64,000 nt of DNA. Source: Aquilaria yunnanensis. Lineage: Eukaryota; Streptophyta; Magnoliopsida; Malvales; Thymelaeaceae. Under the pieces are notes generated by a model. That model did no database searches, was not told the DNA's origin, and was given only the letters and a program-made list of their open reading frames with translations. The position numbers and the translations under genes are program-made. Shown piece by piece: positions 43,389 to 55,831 of this stretch. The DNA lies in NCBI GenBank assembly GCA_039654915.1, contig CM077593.1, positions 55,620,501 through 55,684,500 on the forward strand. Reading direction: 5' to 3'. Position 1 is the first letter of the stretch, and each line of letters begins with the position of its first letter.

Positions 43389-44951
43389 CTGCACCAAATG
43401 CGACTCAGCATGATGGGATCATCTTCTTCTTTGAAAAACATAAGCCAACATCAAATACTAGCACACCAATGTCTCACTAATGAGACGATCACAAGAGACA
43501 CTTCAATCTATCTTTGGACGTTATATTTCTCTCTGGCTCCATTATCTCTTCAGCATTCCCTTTCAGGGTCCATCTTGAGAATCCAGAAAGCAAAATAACT
43601 GCGGAGAGAGTCCCAGAACAAACTTCAAACTGGAAGTGAATCGAAGAAGCTGATGCCGAGCTAGATACAAATGTGATGTGACCTAGTTGATTCCCCTCTA
43701 CCCTTTAATAAAACAGTACCAGCAATTCAGAGCTTTTGGATCAACAAAGCCCATGCCTACTTCATGGCATTACAAAGGTTAAGCATTCAGTTTATTCAGT
43801 TTTCGTTTTTGGTGACAAGAAACCGAATATGTCTAATTGACCTACATAACCGAACTGAAATAACCGAAAAAAATTGATGTAACTGAAATTCCTTTACAGT
43901 TTATTTTGGCGTAATACAGAATTCTGATGCAAATACAATCAAGTAAACAAATGGAAATAATCATTCGTGCACATTTCCGCCCCACCAAGTAGTTCCAAAG
44001 TCCTGAACTCCAATTCCTCAAATTGAATAGAACAAATGGAACTTTCAGCTGAGAACTCTTCGATTCCTGAATTTTCTTTCAACACACATGCACACACACC
44101 TATCAGATGCAAAATCTACATCATACATCCAAACAATTACCTGTACTTGAGATGTTTCCCAAGGACAAGATTGAAGAAAGAAGTAGGCACTATGTAATGT
44201 TACGCCATGTGATCATCAGTCTTTATAGCTATCGGCATTTCTTTCAGACGTGTAAAAAAGTAACAATTATCCTCACACTAGACCTTAATCCCAAATACAG
44301 TAATCATGTGTGACATTGAAAATAATGTGGCCTTTAGTTGTGAAAAATTTTTCCTGTTTTTTTTTATCAAAATTTTTTTTTTGGTCAGTGTTTGAGTGAA
44401 TAAAATGTTTCAAGGATAAGGAAAACATTGTTTTCTAAATTTGAAAAATTCATGTTATGAAATAAAAAACCATGCTTTAGATGTTTTTCATTTTAACACA
44501 TTAGTTTTACAAAATTTAGAAAATAATGTTTCCTACATCCTTAACATAAGCTATCTCTTCAAACTTTTATCAAAGAAAATCTAAAAAGAAAAAAAATAAA
44601 AATTTTCCACATCCAAACGAAAAAATTTTAATTAGAAAAAAATTCAATTAGAAATCATAGGAACAGAAATGAGGAAGAACAAATCGAAAAAACAAATTAC
44701 TAAAAACGAGGACTTAGGACATGCATTGGACAAATTGGAGGAGGTCGGGTATCCAGAGCTGAGCGGAGGATTTGTAACAGGAACGGAATCGATCGGCCAA
44801 GAGGAATCGCGTCAGCCTCCAGATAACAGCGGTCGGCAGAAGCCCCCGCTCCAGCGCATCGACAGCCGCACGGAAGATTCGTATGGAAATTGAGCTAATC
44901 CTCCCATTTTAGCTCGCTTTCATCTTCCTCCTCTTTTCTTGCTAGTTTGTA
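43389..44951. other. Intergenic region with no recognised gene
   Basis: Contains AT-rich and microsatellite-like patches around 44330-44650 and a 74-codon ORF at 44669-44893 (MRKNKSKKQITKNEDLG, hydrophilic, no family recognised). This ORF may be chance or a small host exon. The missing N-terminal exons of the methyltransferase were looked for here and not recognised. Confidence 0.4.
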
Positions 44952-44956
44952 CTTGG

Positions 44957-45823
44957 TGATGGCCTGGGGCCTCATCGTTGTGAGTCATGATGACTGTTGA
45001 AGAGACTTCTAGGAGGAAGAACGCCTGGAAGGTGGATCGCCCCAAGGAGAGTACCTGAAAAGCTGGAAAACAGGGTTAGGAGGCCCCCGGAGTGTTTTTC
45101 CGGGGGGGGAGCCTCCGACGCCCAAGTCAGTGGCGGCCGGAAAAAGGAGAAAGTCACTAGCTCAAAGAGAAAGGCAGAAAAGTCTCGCCTGGTATTTTCT
45201 CAGAGTGTGGGAGCTGTATCTCCGGCCAACCAACCTCCTGTCAAGTATTTATTTCCTGTATATATAGGAATACCTAGCCCGTTCAGATCATGACACGTGT
45301 GCGGTCGGATGCTCCTGAACTTTTGGGTGTAGGGGACAGATAGTTGGTAACCAGATGGCCTCGAGCCTTGTGCTGAGACGGGCCATGATGTAATTCTAAT
45401 GGCGTCTGCGCGTCAGGGCGGCTTTTTACGTCTGTGGTGGGACGTGTCAGAGGCTTCCTTAAATGCTTCCTTAAATGCTCCTGCCGTACTCCCGAGGTCC
45501 CTGGGCGAGGTTGTCCTCTAGTTCGGACAGAGCCTCTTCGGGAAGCATACCCTCAGTTCGGGGGTTCCTAGTTCCAGGGGGTTCCGCCTTCGGGGATATC
45601 ATGTTCGGGCAGCAATATCTGGTGCCACTTTTCCGAAGGCGCGCTGTTCACAACCTTGGGGGGCGAATAGAGTCCTCAAGTTTTACTGGCGTGTCGAGGC
45701 TCGGAGCTCTCCGGCTATCTCCCGAGGTGCATGATTCCACCTGTTCCCGGGAAGCGCCAGTTCTTCTGGCCATTGTTGTGGTAGGGTGTTCGGCCAGATT
45801 GAGGCGATAGCCTTTGGCTATCA
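44957..45823 (-). repeat. Tat-C 3' LTR
   Basis: 867 bp from TGATGGCCTGGGG to GGCTATCA. The polypurine tract abuts at 45824-45840. Confidence 0.95.
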
Positions 45824-45840
45824 CATGCCCCCCTCTGGAA
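45824..45840 (-). promoter_or_regulatory. Tat-C polypurine tract
   Basis: CCAGAGGGGGGCATG on the minus strand, identical to the other two elements despite the greater age. Confidence 0.8.
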
Positions 45841-46157
45841 AGCCGAAGTGAAGACTTCGGTTTGCATCTCTTTCCGAGGTTGTCGTTGGGAGTCTTGTTG
45901 GGAAGCATAACCTGTTCCGAGGTCGCACCTTTTGCCCGAGGGTCTGGGCTGTCCGGCCTTGGCCTATTCTTTGGTGTCTCCGAGGCAAAGCCTGTACCGA
46001 AGATACACCTCTTGCCCAAAAGTCATGGGCTGTTCAGCCATAGCCTGTCTCTTGGTGTCCTCGAGGTGGCCTGCTTTTTATTTCTGCAGGTCTGATGGCC
46101 AAGCGTGTCAGACTGAGCGGCGCGTCTCCACTTTTTAGGGATGTCAAACGACGTGTC

Positions 46158-46376
46158 CCAATCAGGAGGTGTGTCCCGGTTTTCCAGGGACGGTTGGGGA
46201 GGCATGTCCCCTATTTCTGCGCAGCGGTTGACACGCGGCTTCTTGCCATTGGAAGAGAGACACGTCATTTACAGAGGGCGCGCCTTTTCGGGTGCAGCGG
46301 GCAGTTACGGCGACGGTTCGCCTCCAATGGGTACTTATGATCTCTTTTCGGCTACCCACCTTTGGCCTATAAATAG
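46158..46376 (+). promoter_or_regulatory. Promoter of the convergent extra gene, Tat-C
   Basis: CCAAT at 46158-46162 and TATAAATAG at 46368-46376. The proximal G-box is mutated (ACACGCGGC instead of ACACGTGGC). The ATG follows at 46662. Confidence 0.55.
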
Positions 46377-46661
46377 CCCATTCCATCATAAGTCCCACTT
46401 ACTGTTTTTCTGCTCTCTCTGCTTTGCCCTCTGTTCTTGCGTTTTATCTTGCTTTCTGTGGCGGAGCTTCTTTAATCAGAGCTTTTCCTACCAACTTTCA
46501 CGACGGCGTCCTCAGGCAAATCTTTTGGTGGGTTTTGATTTCCAGAGTACTCTGATTCCTCTGTTTTTCTGAGTTTTTCTCGAAAACTGTTGTTTTTTTC
46601 CAAACTCGTCTTCTGAGTTTTTTCTGGAAACTATTTTCTTTTCCATCTCAAACTCTTTTCT

Positions 46662-49011
46662 ATGTCTACGATGCCTGTTCCTGAGAGCTGGAAACCTCTT
46701 CTGGCCCATCCTTGCTGTACCACCCCCGAAAAACTAGAGAGGTGGAAGAAAAAATTCTTTCTTCCCTCTTACGCTGTGACCAAGCTGCCTCGTTCTAGCC
46801 ATTTTGCTTTTTCAAACCGCGGCGACGAGGTTACCGTCTTCCGAGCCCAACTGAAGGCCGGACTTCGGTATCCTCCCCCGAAGGTGGTTTGCGAGTTCTG
46901 CCAATTCCATGGCATTGCTGTGAACCAGCTTCCCCCGAACGCGTACTGCTATTTTAATGCCTACCTCTGCATGTGTAGCGTGTTCGGGATAGAGCCCCAC
47001 TTCATCATTTTCATGCAGTACTACAAGCTCTACGTGGTCCCGAAGGGTGGCTTCTATTTCCTGCTGCCTCGGGGATCCGGGAGCAAAAAATTCACCTTCA
47101 CCTTCGACACGAAGGATAGCTGGCGGGGGTGGCAGCCTAAGTTCTTTTTCCTGAAGGTGGATAAGAACTGGTCTGATGTCCCGACCAGATGGGCTCAGGG
47201 AGTGCTGAATGCAAACGTCGTTGATCCGAGGATGCTGCTGAGCCCACCGTTGGCTTCCGTGTTCACGGATTTCGACGCCCGCATTCGGGCAGTCGCTGAC
47301 TGGGTTCCCGAGGTCTCTCCTCGTGCTCTTTACCCCTTTCCTATCAACTGGAGGTTGATGACCGAAGAAGTCCTTCGGGAGCTGAAAGTGGTTAAGGAGC
47401 ACGAGACTGACCTCAATATGCCCGCTCCCGCCATTGCCGGGAAGGACTCCTGGCTAGTCAAGCTCCTTAAGGGGGAGACTTCTTTCGAATCTTTTGCCGA
47501 AAGTGAGTAATCTTCCACCCCTTTATATTTTTTCCTCGGACTTATGCTGATATTTCTTCTCTTTTTCAGAGATGGGTGATGGGGCTGCCGCCTACTACAA
47601 GGCCCTCTTTTCTGGCCAAGTGGAGAAGGGGGAGCAGACAAAGAAGGCGGCTTCCCGAAGAAGGAAGTCGACAGGGGCGGGGCCCTCGGCGAAGCGAGCT
47701 AGGAAGGCTGTCCAGCCCCCTCAGCCAGAGCTTTCGGAAGAAGAAGCTGGCGAAGAGGCTGGTCTTGTTGAAATTTCACCGGCCGAGGTCCCTGCTACTT
47801 CCGCCGAGGCGCCTCCTCCCGACCTCGAGGCCCCCAGAAACACTGTAGTGGTAGAAGTACCTACTGCGGAGGAGCGGTATCGGCAGAAGGGTAAGGGTCT
47901 TTCTACCGAGGGGCCCGAGGATCCCGAGGACACTGTCTCCGAGGTTCCTCCAGGTATGCCTTCAGGCGAAGTTCAGCTCCTTTGCTTTTCACGAATTTTT
48001 CTTCTACTCCTAACTTCCTTCTCACTTTCAGAGGAGCCTCTTACTGCTGGCTGGAGGGCCATTCATGAGAGGAAACGGGCCCTGCGCGATGCCAAAATCC
48101 CTGAGGGGAAGATCCCCTTGGAGCCCTTTTGGACAATCACGGAGGATATGAATTTGTTCTCCGACAATTGTCCAAAAATGACAAAGGAGATTTGGAAGGG
48201 GATGACCACTGACGGCTCCTTCTGGGCCATTGCAGCGGCTCACCCGAGGGATAATACCCTCGCCGCAAAAGTCACCGAGCATGCTGCTCAGGTATAGTCT
48301 TTACACTCTTTTTCCTCAATTTTCTAAGTGTTTAGACTTGTACTAACCTGGACTTTTGCCTTGCCGTAGCTGCTGGAGTACGCTGGTTACCTCCGAGTTC
48401 GGGTGGCCAGAGAGGCTGCCTTCAAGGATGCGACTTCGCGGGAACTCAGTGAAGCGAAGGCTTCGCTTGCGAAGGCGGTCGCCAGCAACCAGCATCAGGC
48501 AGCGGATTGTTCTCAGCAAATCGCCGCCGTTCGGGAGGAGTTCTCGAAGAAGAGAGAAGAACTTGAAAAGGACTCCTCCTGGAAGATTGCCGACCTTGGC
48601 GACCAAGTAAAGGGGCTGCTCGCCGCCAACGGAGATCTTGTCAAGGACAAGGCTGTTTCTGACAGTCTTGCGGCGAGATTGACGGATGAGAACAATGCTC
48701 TCCGAGCCGAGGTCGAGGCTCTGAAGAAGGAGTCCGGAGGGACGCTGGGGATAAGCGAGCTGGAGGAGGAGATTGCTGAGCTGAGGGACGAGCTCAACGA
48801 CCTTGGCGTTCAAAAACATACTTCTGATCAAATGGCCAAGGCCGCCTTTCAGGACGGCTTCTGCCTTGCTCGGCACCAAGTCCTGCAGAGGTTCCCAGAT
48901 TTGGACCTCTCTTTTCTGGAGGGCCTAGATATTCCTGAGGGACCTCGGTGGCAGTGGTCCAAGGTCGAGCATCTGAAGCTTCCTGGTCTTCGTCCGCCCG
49001 GCTCTCCCTAG
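46662..49011 (+). CDS. Convergent four-exon extra gene of Tat-C (PF04195-like plus coiled coil, 708 aa)
   Basis: Exons 46662-47502, 47570-47953, 48032-48291 and 48370-49011, again 2,127 nt with the same exon lengths (841, 384, 260, 642) as Tat-B. All three introns keep GT-AG; intron 1 is 67 bp (68 in Tat-B) and intron 2 is again exactly 78 bp. There are amino-acid substitutions but no stop or frameshift, although the gag-pol on the other strand of the same element is destroyed. Domain layout is as in Tat-B: N-terminal PF04195-like domain, charged linker, C-terminal coiled coil ending LKLPGLRPPGSP. The intact frame may reflect selection or merely fewer hits; the number of events is small. Confidence 0.82.
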
Positions 49012-49144
49012 TTTGTTTTAGGGCTCCTCTTATTTTTCTCCTTTGTGCTCCTTCTTTGGGCACTTCTTTTGTAAGGCAGCGTTTGCTTTAAATGAACAAT
49101 CTTTTGGCTAAGTCCTTTCTTGCAAGTTTCTTCATTTCTACTGT

Positions 49145-49635
49145 CCCGAACACGTTTGCTCAAGAGACTTTCAGAAAACCTGCAACCAAAGAAACTTTTT
49201 ACCTTCCTTTGTCCCGAGTGTGCTCGCTCAAGAGACTTTCTGGAAAGTTTGTAAAAATTTGGCTAAGTCTTTTGCAGGCTTTTTGTTCCCTTTTATCCCG
49301 AACATGTTCGCTCAAGGGACTTCGGAAAACCTTCAGCCAAATTTTTCTGTCTTCCTATTGTCCCGAGCATATTTGCTCAAGGGACTTAGGAAAATTTTCA
49401 CGAGATTGCTCATTTCCCTTTTTCCCGAGCACGTTCGCTCAAGGGTGTTCGGAAATTACCTCTGCTTTTGTTTTGGCGTGTACTTTTTCGAGATTCTTGC
49501 TTTCCCTTTTTCCCGAGCATGTTCGCTCAAGGGTGTTCGGAAAATTTTCTCTGCACTGATTATGCCGAGTACCTTTGCAAGATTCTTGTTTCCCATTTTT
49601 CCCGAGCATAGTGGCTCAAGGGACTTCGGGAAGTC
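49145..49635. repeat. Palindromic repeat array between convergent genes, Tat-C
   Basis: Same seven-unit arrangement as in Tat-A and Tat-B, from CCGAACACGTTTGCTC at 49145 to CCGAGCATAGTGGCTC near 49601. Confidence 0.75.
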
Positions 49636-49781
49636 ACATCTGCTTTTTTCGTGGCGAGCACCTTCGCGAAATTCTGTCTTGGACAATTTGGTATACTTAA
49701 GAATTTTTCTCAAGACCATTCTTCTCCAGACCATTCTGTACTTAGAATATTTCTTGTACAATATATCTCCTCCGCTCAACC

Positions 49782-52700
49782 TTAGGCGTAGAATTTTTTC
49801 AAGGCGTCTGAATGCCAAGTGTTTTTCAATTCTACGCCTTCGGCGTCTCCAAGCTTGTACACGCCTTTTCGTACTTCGGCGAGAACCAGATAAGGTCCTT
49901 CCCAATTTGCGCGAAGTACTCCGTGAGATGGCCTTCGGGGTGCAAAGTCGGCCTTTCCGAGAACGAGGTCTCCTTTTTTGATTTCTTTTGGCCTGGCTTT
50001 TAAGTTGATAGCCGCGGCCACTCTTTGCTGGAAAGTTTTTCTTCTCAGCTCGGCTATTTCTCTGTGTTCGGCCACAAGGTCGAGCTTAGTTCTCAGACCG
50101 AGGTCATTTCCGCCTTCATCAAATACTTGCACCCGTATTGAAGGCTGAACTATCTCTATTGGGATAATGGCCTCTGTTCCGAAGACGAGTGAGAAGGGAG
50201 TTTCCCCTGTGGCTCTTCGTGGCGTCGTTCGGTAGCTCCACAATACACTTTGGAGTTCTCCTGGCCATTTCCCCTTGGCTTCCCCAAGTCTATTTTTCAG
50301 GCCATCTTTTATGGTCCTGTTTGATACTTCCACCTGCCCATTGCTTTGGGGGTGAGCTACTGGGGCGAAGTGCATCTTTATTCCGAGGTCGCTGATGAAT
50401 TCCTGGAATCCTTTGTCTATGAACTGGGATCCATTATCAGCTACTAGTACCCTCGGTATGCCAAATCTGCATACGATGTTCTTCCATACGAACTTCTGCA
50501 CTTCTTTTGCCGAGATAGTTGCTAGTGGTTCTGCCTCTACCCACTTTGAGAAATAGTCCACTGCTACCACGCAAAATTTCATGCCTCCGGGCGCTGTGGG
50601 GAGTGGCCCAATAAGGTCTATACCCCAGACTGCGAAGGGCCAAGGATAGTCTGCAGACGTTACCATTTCCGAGGGTATCCTCTGGATTTTTGCATGTCTC
50701 TGGCAACTACCGCACTTCTGGACGAACTGCCTTGCGTCCTTTCTCAGGGTAGGCCAGAAGTATCCTTGGCGGAGTATCAGTGCTGCAAGGGCATCAGTTC
50801 CAATGTGCGAGCCGCACATGCCTTCGTGAACTTCTTCGAGGACCATCTTAGTATCCTCTTCGCCCACACATCTCTGCAGCGGATTTGCATATCCTTGCCG
50901 ATATAACTCTTCACCAATCAGGAAGAATCTTCCGGCGCGTCTTCGCAGTCTTGCAGCATTGCCGGCGTCTTCGGGAAGCTCATTCTCTGCGAGGTATCTC
51001 TTTATGGGGTCCTTCCACCCTGTTCCCGAGGTCGTTACGCTTAGCACGGAGATGCTTGGATGGTCTAGCACCTCGGTGTATGTTTTGGACTTCGCTAAGC
51101 AATCTGCCTCAGTGTTATTTCGCCGGGGTACATTTTCGATCCGCACGGCGTCAAACTCTTGGATGAGTTTTGTTACCAGCTCGTGGTATTTTGCCAAGAT
51201 TGGGTCCTTCGCCCCATAATCTCCTGTCGTCTGCCGAACTACCAGCTGGGAATCGCTGTGAGCCCTTAAGTTTCTCGCGCCAATCTTTCTGGCCAAGCGT
51301 AATCCCGCTATGAGGGCTTCATACTCAGCCACATTATTGGTGACGTTGAAGCTGAACTGATAGCCTTCATCACCTCTAGGCCTTCGGGTCCTCTGATCAC
51401 TATTCCAGCTCCCTGGTGTTCGGACCCCGAGGCTCCGTCAACATGCAAGGTCCATTCTGGCTCACCTTCTTTCGGATCTGAGTGGTTCTCCTCAGTGGTG
51501 GGTATTTCGGCGATAAAATCTGCCAATGCTTGGGCTTTTATGGCCTTCCGAGGCTCATACGTGATTTCGTGTTTGCCAAGCTCTATGCACCACTTGGAGA
51601 GCCTTCCCGAATGATCAACTCTCTTCATAACATCCCGTAGTGGTAGACTACTTCTGACGATGATGGGGTGAGCCTGGAAATATGGTCGTAGTCTTCTTCC
51701 TGCAAGCACCAAGGCGTATATAGCTTTTTGAAGCAAAGGGTACCTGACTTCGGCGCCATGCAGGGACTTGCTGACATAGTAGACCGGCCATTGTTTCGGC
51801 CCTTCTTCTTTCACCAGGACCAAGCTCACGGCCTTTTCTGTGACGGCGAGGTACAGTACGAGGGGTTCTCCCTCCCGAGGTTGTCGCAGAGTCGGCAGGC
51901 TGGCCAGGTAGACTTTGAGTTCTTCCCAGGCCTTTTGGCAATCTTCATCCCAAGGATGATTGTTTCTTCCGAGGTCGCCTTCCATCTTTGCTGCCTTTGT
52001 GAGGACTTTGAAGAAAGGTCTACACCTATCTCCGTACCTGGAAATAAACCTGCTCAGAGAGGTTATTCTTCCGGTTAGTCTCTGCACGTCTTTGACTGTA
52101 GCAGGAGTTCGGAACTCAAGCAGAGCCTTAATCTTCTCAGGATTGGCGTCGATGCCTCTTTCGGATACCATGTACCCAAGGAATTTTCCCGAGGTCACGC
52201 CGAAGATACACTTCTCGGGATTAAGGCGAATCCGAAGGCTCTGAGCTTTTGGAAGGTTTCCTCCAAATCTGCAACGTGGTAGCCGAGCAGCTTGCTTTTG
52301 ACTATCATATCATCAACATATACCTCCATGTTTCTCCCCATTTGGTCCTTGAAGACCTTGTTCATCAGTCTCTGGTAGGTGGCTCCTGCATTTTTTAGCC
52401 CGAAGGGCATTCTGACATAGCAGTACGTTCCTCCCTCGGTGATGAAGGCAGTTTTCTCTTCATCTTCGGGGTCCATCCTTATCTGATGGTAGCCGCTGAA
52501 GGCATCTAGGAAGCTCAGGAGCCCGTATTCGGCCGTTGAATCTACCAGTTGATCTATTGGCGGGAGGGGAAATGAGTCTTTCGGGCAAGCATCGTTCAAG
52601 TTTCTGAAATCAATGCACATCCGGAGTTTGCTGCTACCTTCTTTTGTGGCGATGACCACGTTGCTTAACCATTCGGGGTATTTTACCTCCCTGATAACTT

Positions 52701-54991
52701 CAGCATCCAATAGGCGCTGGACTTCGGTTTTCACGAAGTTGCTTTTGTGGCTGAGATGCTTCGTTTCTTTTGCCTGATAGGTTTTGCTTCCGGGCTTACT
52801 TTGAGGTTGTGCTGTATTATGCCAGGGTTCACTCCTGGCATGTCTTTCGGCGAGTAGGCAAACAGATCTTTATTTTTCAGCAGAAAGGATACAAGATTTT
52901 CCTTGTCACCTTTGGCCAAGCTCTTCCCTATTCGGGTAGATTATCCTGGGACAAGATCTACTGCCTCCATTTCTGCTTCTGCGGGATCTCCTTCTTTGCC
53001 TTTCTCCTACGCCTTTGCCTCCACCGTTTGTGTAGAGTTGTTTGCCGGAGCCTTTCGTGCTTTTACAAACACCTTTCTTACCTCGGCTTGGTCGATGAAG
53101 ACCTCTGCATCTCCATCCTTGGTGGCGAATGTGACAGTCAAGTACTTCACATCGGGGCGAATGTGCAGGTTCCCCTGAGTCTGCCTTCCAAGGATGGCGT
53201 TGTACGAAGACGGGACGTCCATGACGATGAATCTTGCCATTGTGGACGCGTACAACTCAGCTGCTCCGTCTACCGAAGTGCCTTTCATCATCAAGGGGAG
53301 GTCGATCCATCCGAGGACGGGTAGTTCGGATGGCCCAACGCCGAAGGTGGGCGTGGTGACAGATTTAAGCTCGCTGCTGGAGATGCCCAAGCTCGGCAGT
53401 AAGTGCGAGAATAGGACGTCAGCATTTGAGCCATCATCAAGCAACACTCTCTTGACGTCCCAGTTCCCTATTCTCGCCATTATCAGCAGCGGGTCGTCGT
53501 GGGGGAAGACGACGGTGGAGCCATCTTTGTGAGCGAGTTTCTTTGATGGTCGCGATGAAACTAGCAGAACTTCTTGGCATTCTTCTTATTATCGGCGGCC
53601 ATGGCCTTTGGCCGCCGAATCTGCGTCCTTTGCCTTTCCAGCGCCATGAGAATGTTGGTCCGTGTCGTGCTCAAGGGCGTGAAACTTTGAGGTTTCCTTC
53701 CTCGCATTCGTCGTGGTCGGCCTGTGTGTTCAGAAAGATGCCGAGCTTGCTGACTGGACCCTTCGGCGCGGTGATGATCAGACTTCGGCCCCGCCATCCT
53801 CAATTCCTCGGCTGTCATGTGCTGCTCTGCCCTTCGGTAAAATTCTCCGAGGGTCTCCGGGGGCTCCTTTGAGAACTCGTAGAACAGCTGTGAGTCACGC
53901 CGAAGGCCCCGTGTCATAGCGAGGATGCGGATTTCGGGCCGGAAGTCCTGGACGCTGAGTGCTTCCCTGTTGAATCGTTCGACATAGTCTCGGATTGTCT
54001 CTCCGTTTCTCTGCTCTATGTCGAACATCTGCACAGTCATTTTGGCCGTCGGCCTGCTACCAATGAACTGCTGGGTGAAGGCTGTGGACAACTCCTGGAA
54101 CTCAGTGATAGTCCCTGGGGGCAAGGAATTGTACCATGCTGTTGCTGGGCCTGTGAGGGTGACTTCGAAGCATTTGCACATGGTAGCGTCATCAGCTTCG
54201 TGCATTATCATGCTCCGTCTGTACTTCATCAGATGGGCCTGTGGATCAGTCCGGCCATCATAGATCTCCAGCCTAGGCACTCTGAAGTCGCCTGGCATAG
54301 CTGCGTCAACGACGGCGCGAATAAACGGGGAGTCATCTTCACATAATGCCCCCGACAGCCTGTCCCAAACGGGTTTTCTGGCCACTTGCTTCTCCACTCT
54401 GTCCAGCCGTGCCAATATCCTTTCCATAAGCGCAGTGGCGCTAGGACCATTTTCGCAGGAGGGAGATCGACGGCGCCTCTTCGGGGAGCGAGTTCGGCGC
54501 GGAGGGGTCAGGGACCTCGCCTCGGGCGACGAACTGCTTCGCTGTGAGACTCTCGGTCGCTTGGACCCGGTTTGTCCCACAGGCCGTTTCCCGAGGGCTA
54601 CATCTTCTGTGGATGATTCTCCGCGAGGCTCTCCACTTCCTGAACTGCGGTATGTAGACTTGGGGCTTCTCTCCCGAGGGCGTGCTGATGAGGAGGGTTT
54701 CTGGGCCTGTGACTGCTGTGGCCATCTTCAGTCGATCTGCTGAGTCATTTCAGCAACGACCGAGCGATGAAAGTCCCTCAAGAAGCTCATGGTGATTACC
54801 AGAGGGCGGTCCTCCTCGGGCGTAGAAGTCTCTGGGAGTGTCTGCTCAGCGGCCGGTTGTATCTCAGGCGCAGATGAGGACCTTGGGAGTCCCTTGTCCT
54901 TAGAACGCCGAGTCTCAACGACGGCGATTTGCGAGCGGGTTCCCACAGACGGCGCCAAATGATGGCCTGGGGCCTCATCGTTGTGAGTCAT
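49782..54991 (-). pseudogene. Tat-C gag-pol, multiply broken
   Basis: Same order as Tat-A/B but in pieces. gag starts at ATG 54991 in the LTR. A CGA-to-TGA stop follows QQID near 54729. A 286-bp deletion with TGG at the joint (near 53545) removes the zinc knuckle and the gag-protease linker. CAG-to-TAG (near 53007) and CAA-to-TAA (near 52942) stops follow the protease. One-base deletions lie near 52750, 52230 and 51349. The last 516 codons (second RNase H and integrase, HHCC and D,D,E residues all present) are open from 51332 to 49782. It is non-functional as a polyprotein. Confidence 0.92.
54942..54957 (-). promoter_or_regulatory. Tat-C primer-binding site
   Basis: TGGCGCCGTCTGTGGG on the minus strand, unmutated. 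Confidence 0.85.
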
Positions 54992-55826
54992 GATGACTGT
55001 TGAAGAGACTTCTAGGAGGAAGAATGCCTGGAAGGTCGATCGCCCCAAGGAGAGTACCTGAAAAGCTGGAAAACAGGGTTAGGAGGCCCCCGGAGTGTTT
55101 TTCCGGGGGGGGAGCCTCGGACGCCCAAGTCAGTGGCGGCCGGAAAAAGGAGAAAGTCACTAGCTCAAAGAGAAAGGCAGAAAAGTCTCGCCTGGTATTT
55201 TCTCAGAGTGTGGGAGCCGTATCTCCGGCCAACCAACCTCCTGTCAAGTATTTATTTCCTGTATATATAGGAATAGCTAGCCCGTTCAGATCATGACACG
55301 TGTGCGGTCGGATGCTCCTGAACTTCTGGGCGTAGGGGACAGATAGTTGGTAACCAGATGGCCTCGAGCCTTGTGCTGAGACGGGCCATGATGTGATTCT
55401 GATGGCGTCTGCGCGTCAGGGCGGCTTTTTACGTCTGTGGTGGGACGTGTCAGAGGCTTCCTTAAATGCTTCCTTAAATGCTCCTGCCGTACTCCCGAGG
55501 TCCCTGGGCGAGGTCGTCCTCTAGTTCGGACAGAGCCTCTTCGCGAAGCATACCCTCAGTTCGGGGGTTCCCAGTTCCAGGGGGTTCCGCTTTCGGGGAT
55601 ATCATGTTCGGGCAGCAATGTCTGGTGCCACTTTTCCGAAGGCGCGCTGTTCACAACCTTGGGGGGCGAATAGAGTCCTCAAGTTTTACTGGCGTGCCGA
55701 GGCTCGGAGCTCTCCGGCTATCTCCCGAGGTGCATGATTCCACCTGTTCCCGGGAAGCGCCAGTTCTTCTGGCCATTGTTGTGGCAGGGTGTTTGGCCAG
55801 ATTGAGGCGATAGCCTTTGGCTATCA
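54960..55826 (-). repeat. Tat-C 5' LTR
   Basis: 867 bp. G-box CACGTG at 55297-55302 and TATATATA at 55262-55269 are conserved. Confidence 0.95.
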
Positions 55827-55831
55827 CTTGG

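Larger units (their letters stand above)
44957..55826 (-). mobile_element. Tat-C: complete but inactivated Tat-lineage retrotransposon (10.9 kb)
   Basis: Bounded by CTTGG duplications (44952-44956 and 55827-55831). Both LTRs are 867 bp and differ at about 17 positions by eye, making it the oldest of the three. It is 286 bp shorter than Tat-B, fully explained by one internal deletion in gag near 53545. gag-pol carries several stops and frameshifts, whereas the convergent extra gene is intact. Confidence 0.95.

Noticed and set aside
43103..43441. A stand-alone 112-residue methyltransferase protein
   Set aside because: The frame is one exon plus intron readthrough on each side; splice sites at 43388 and 43167 and downstream exons show it is part of a larger broken gene.
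44669..44893. 74-codon ORF (MRKNKSKKQITKNEDLG) as a gene
   Set aside because: No recognisable domain, no splice partners and AT-rich flanks; retained only as a note in the intergenic entry.
15090..55826. The three similar 11-kb blocks as segmental duplications
   Set aside because: Each has its own 5-bp target duplication (GCTCC, GCTAT, CTTGG) and unrelated flanks, so they are separate transposition events.
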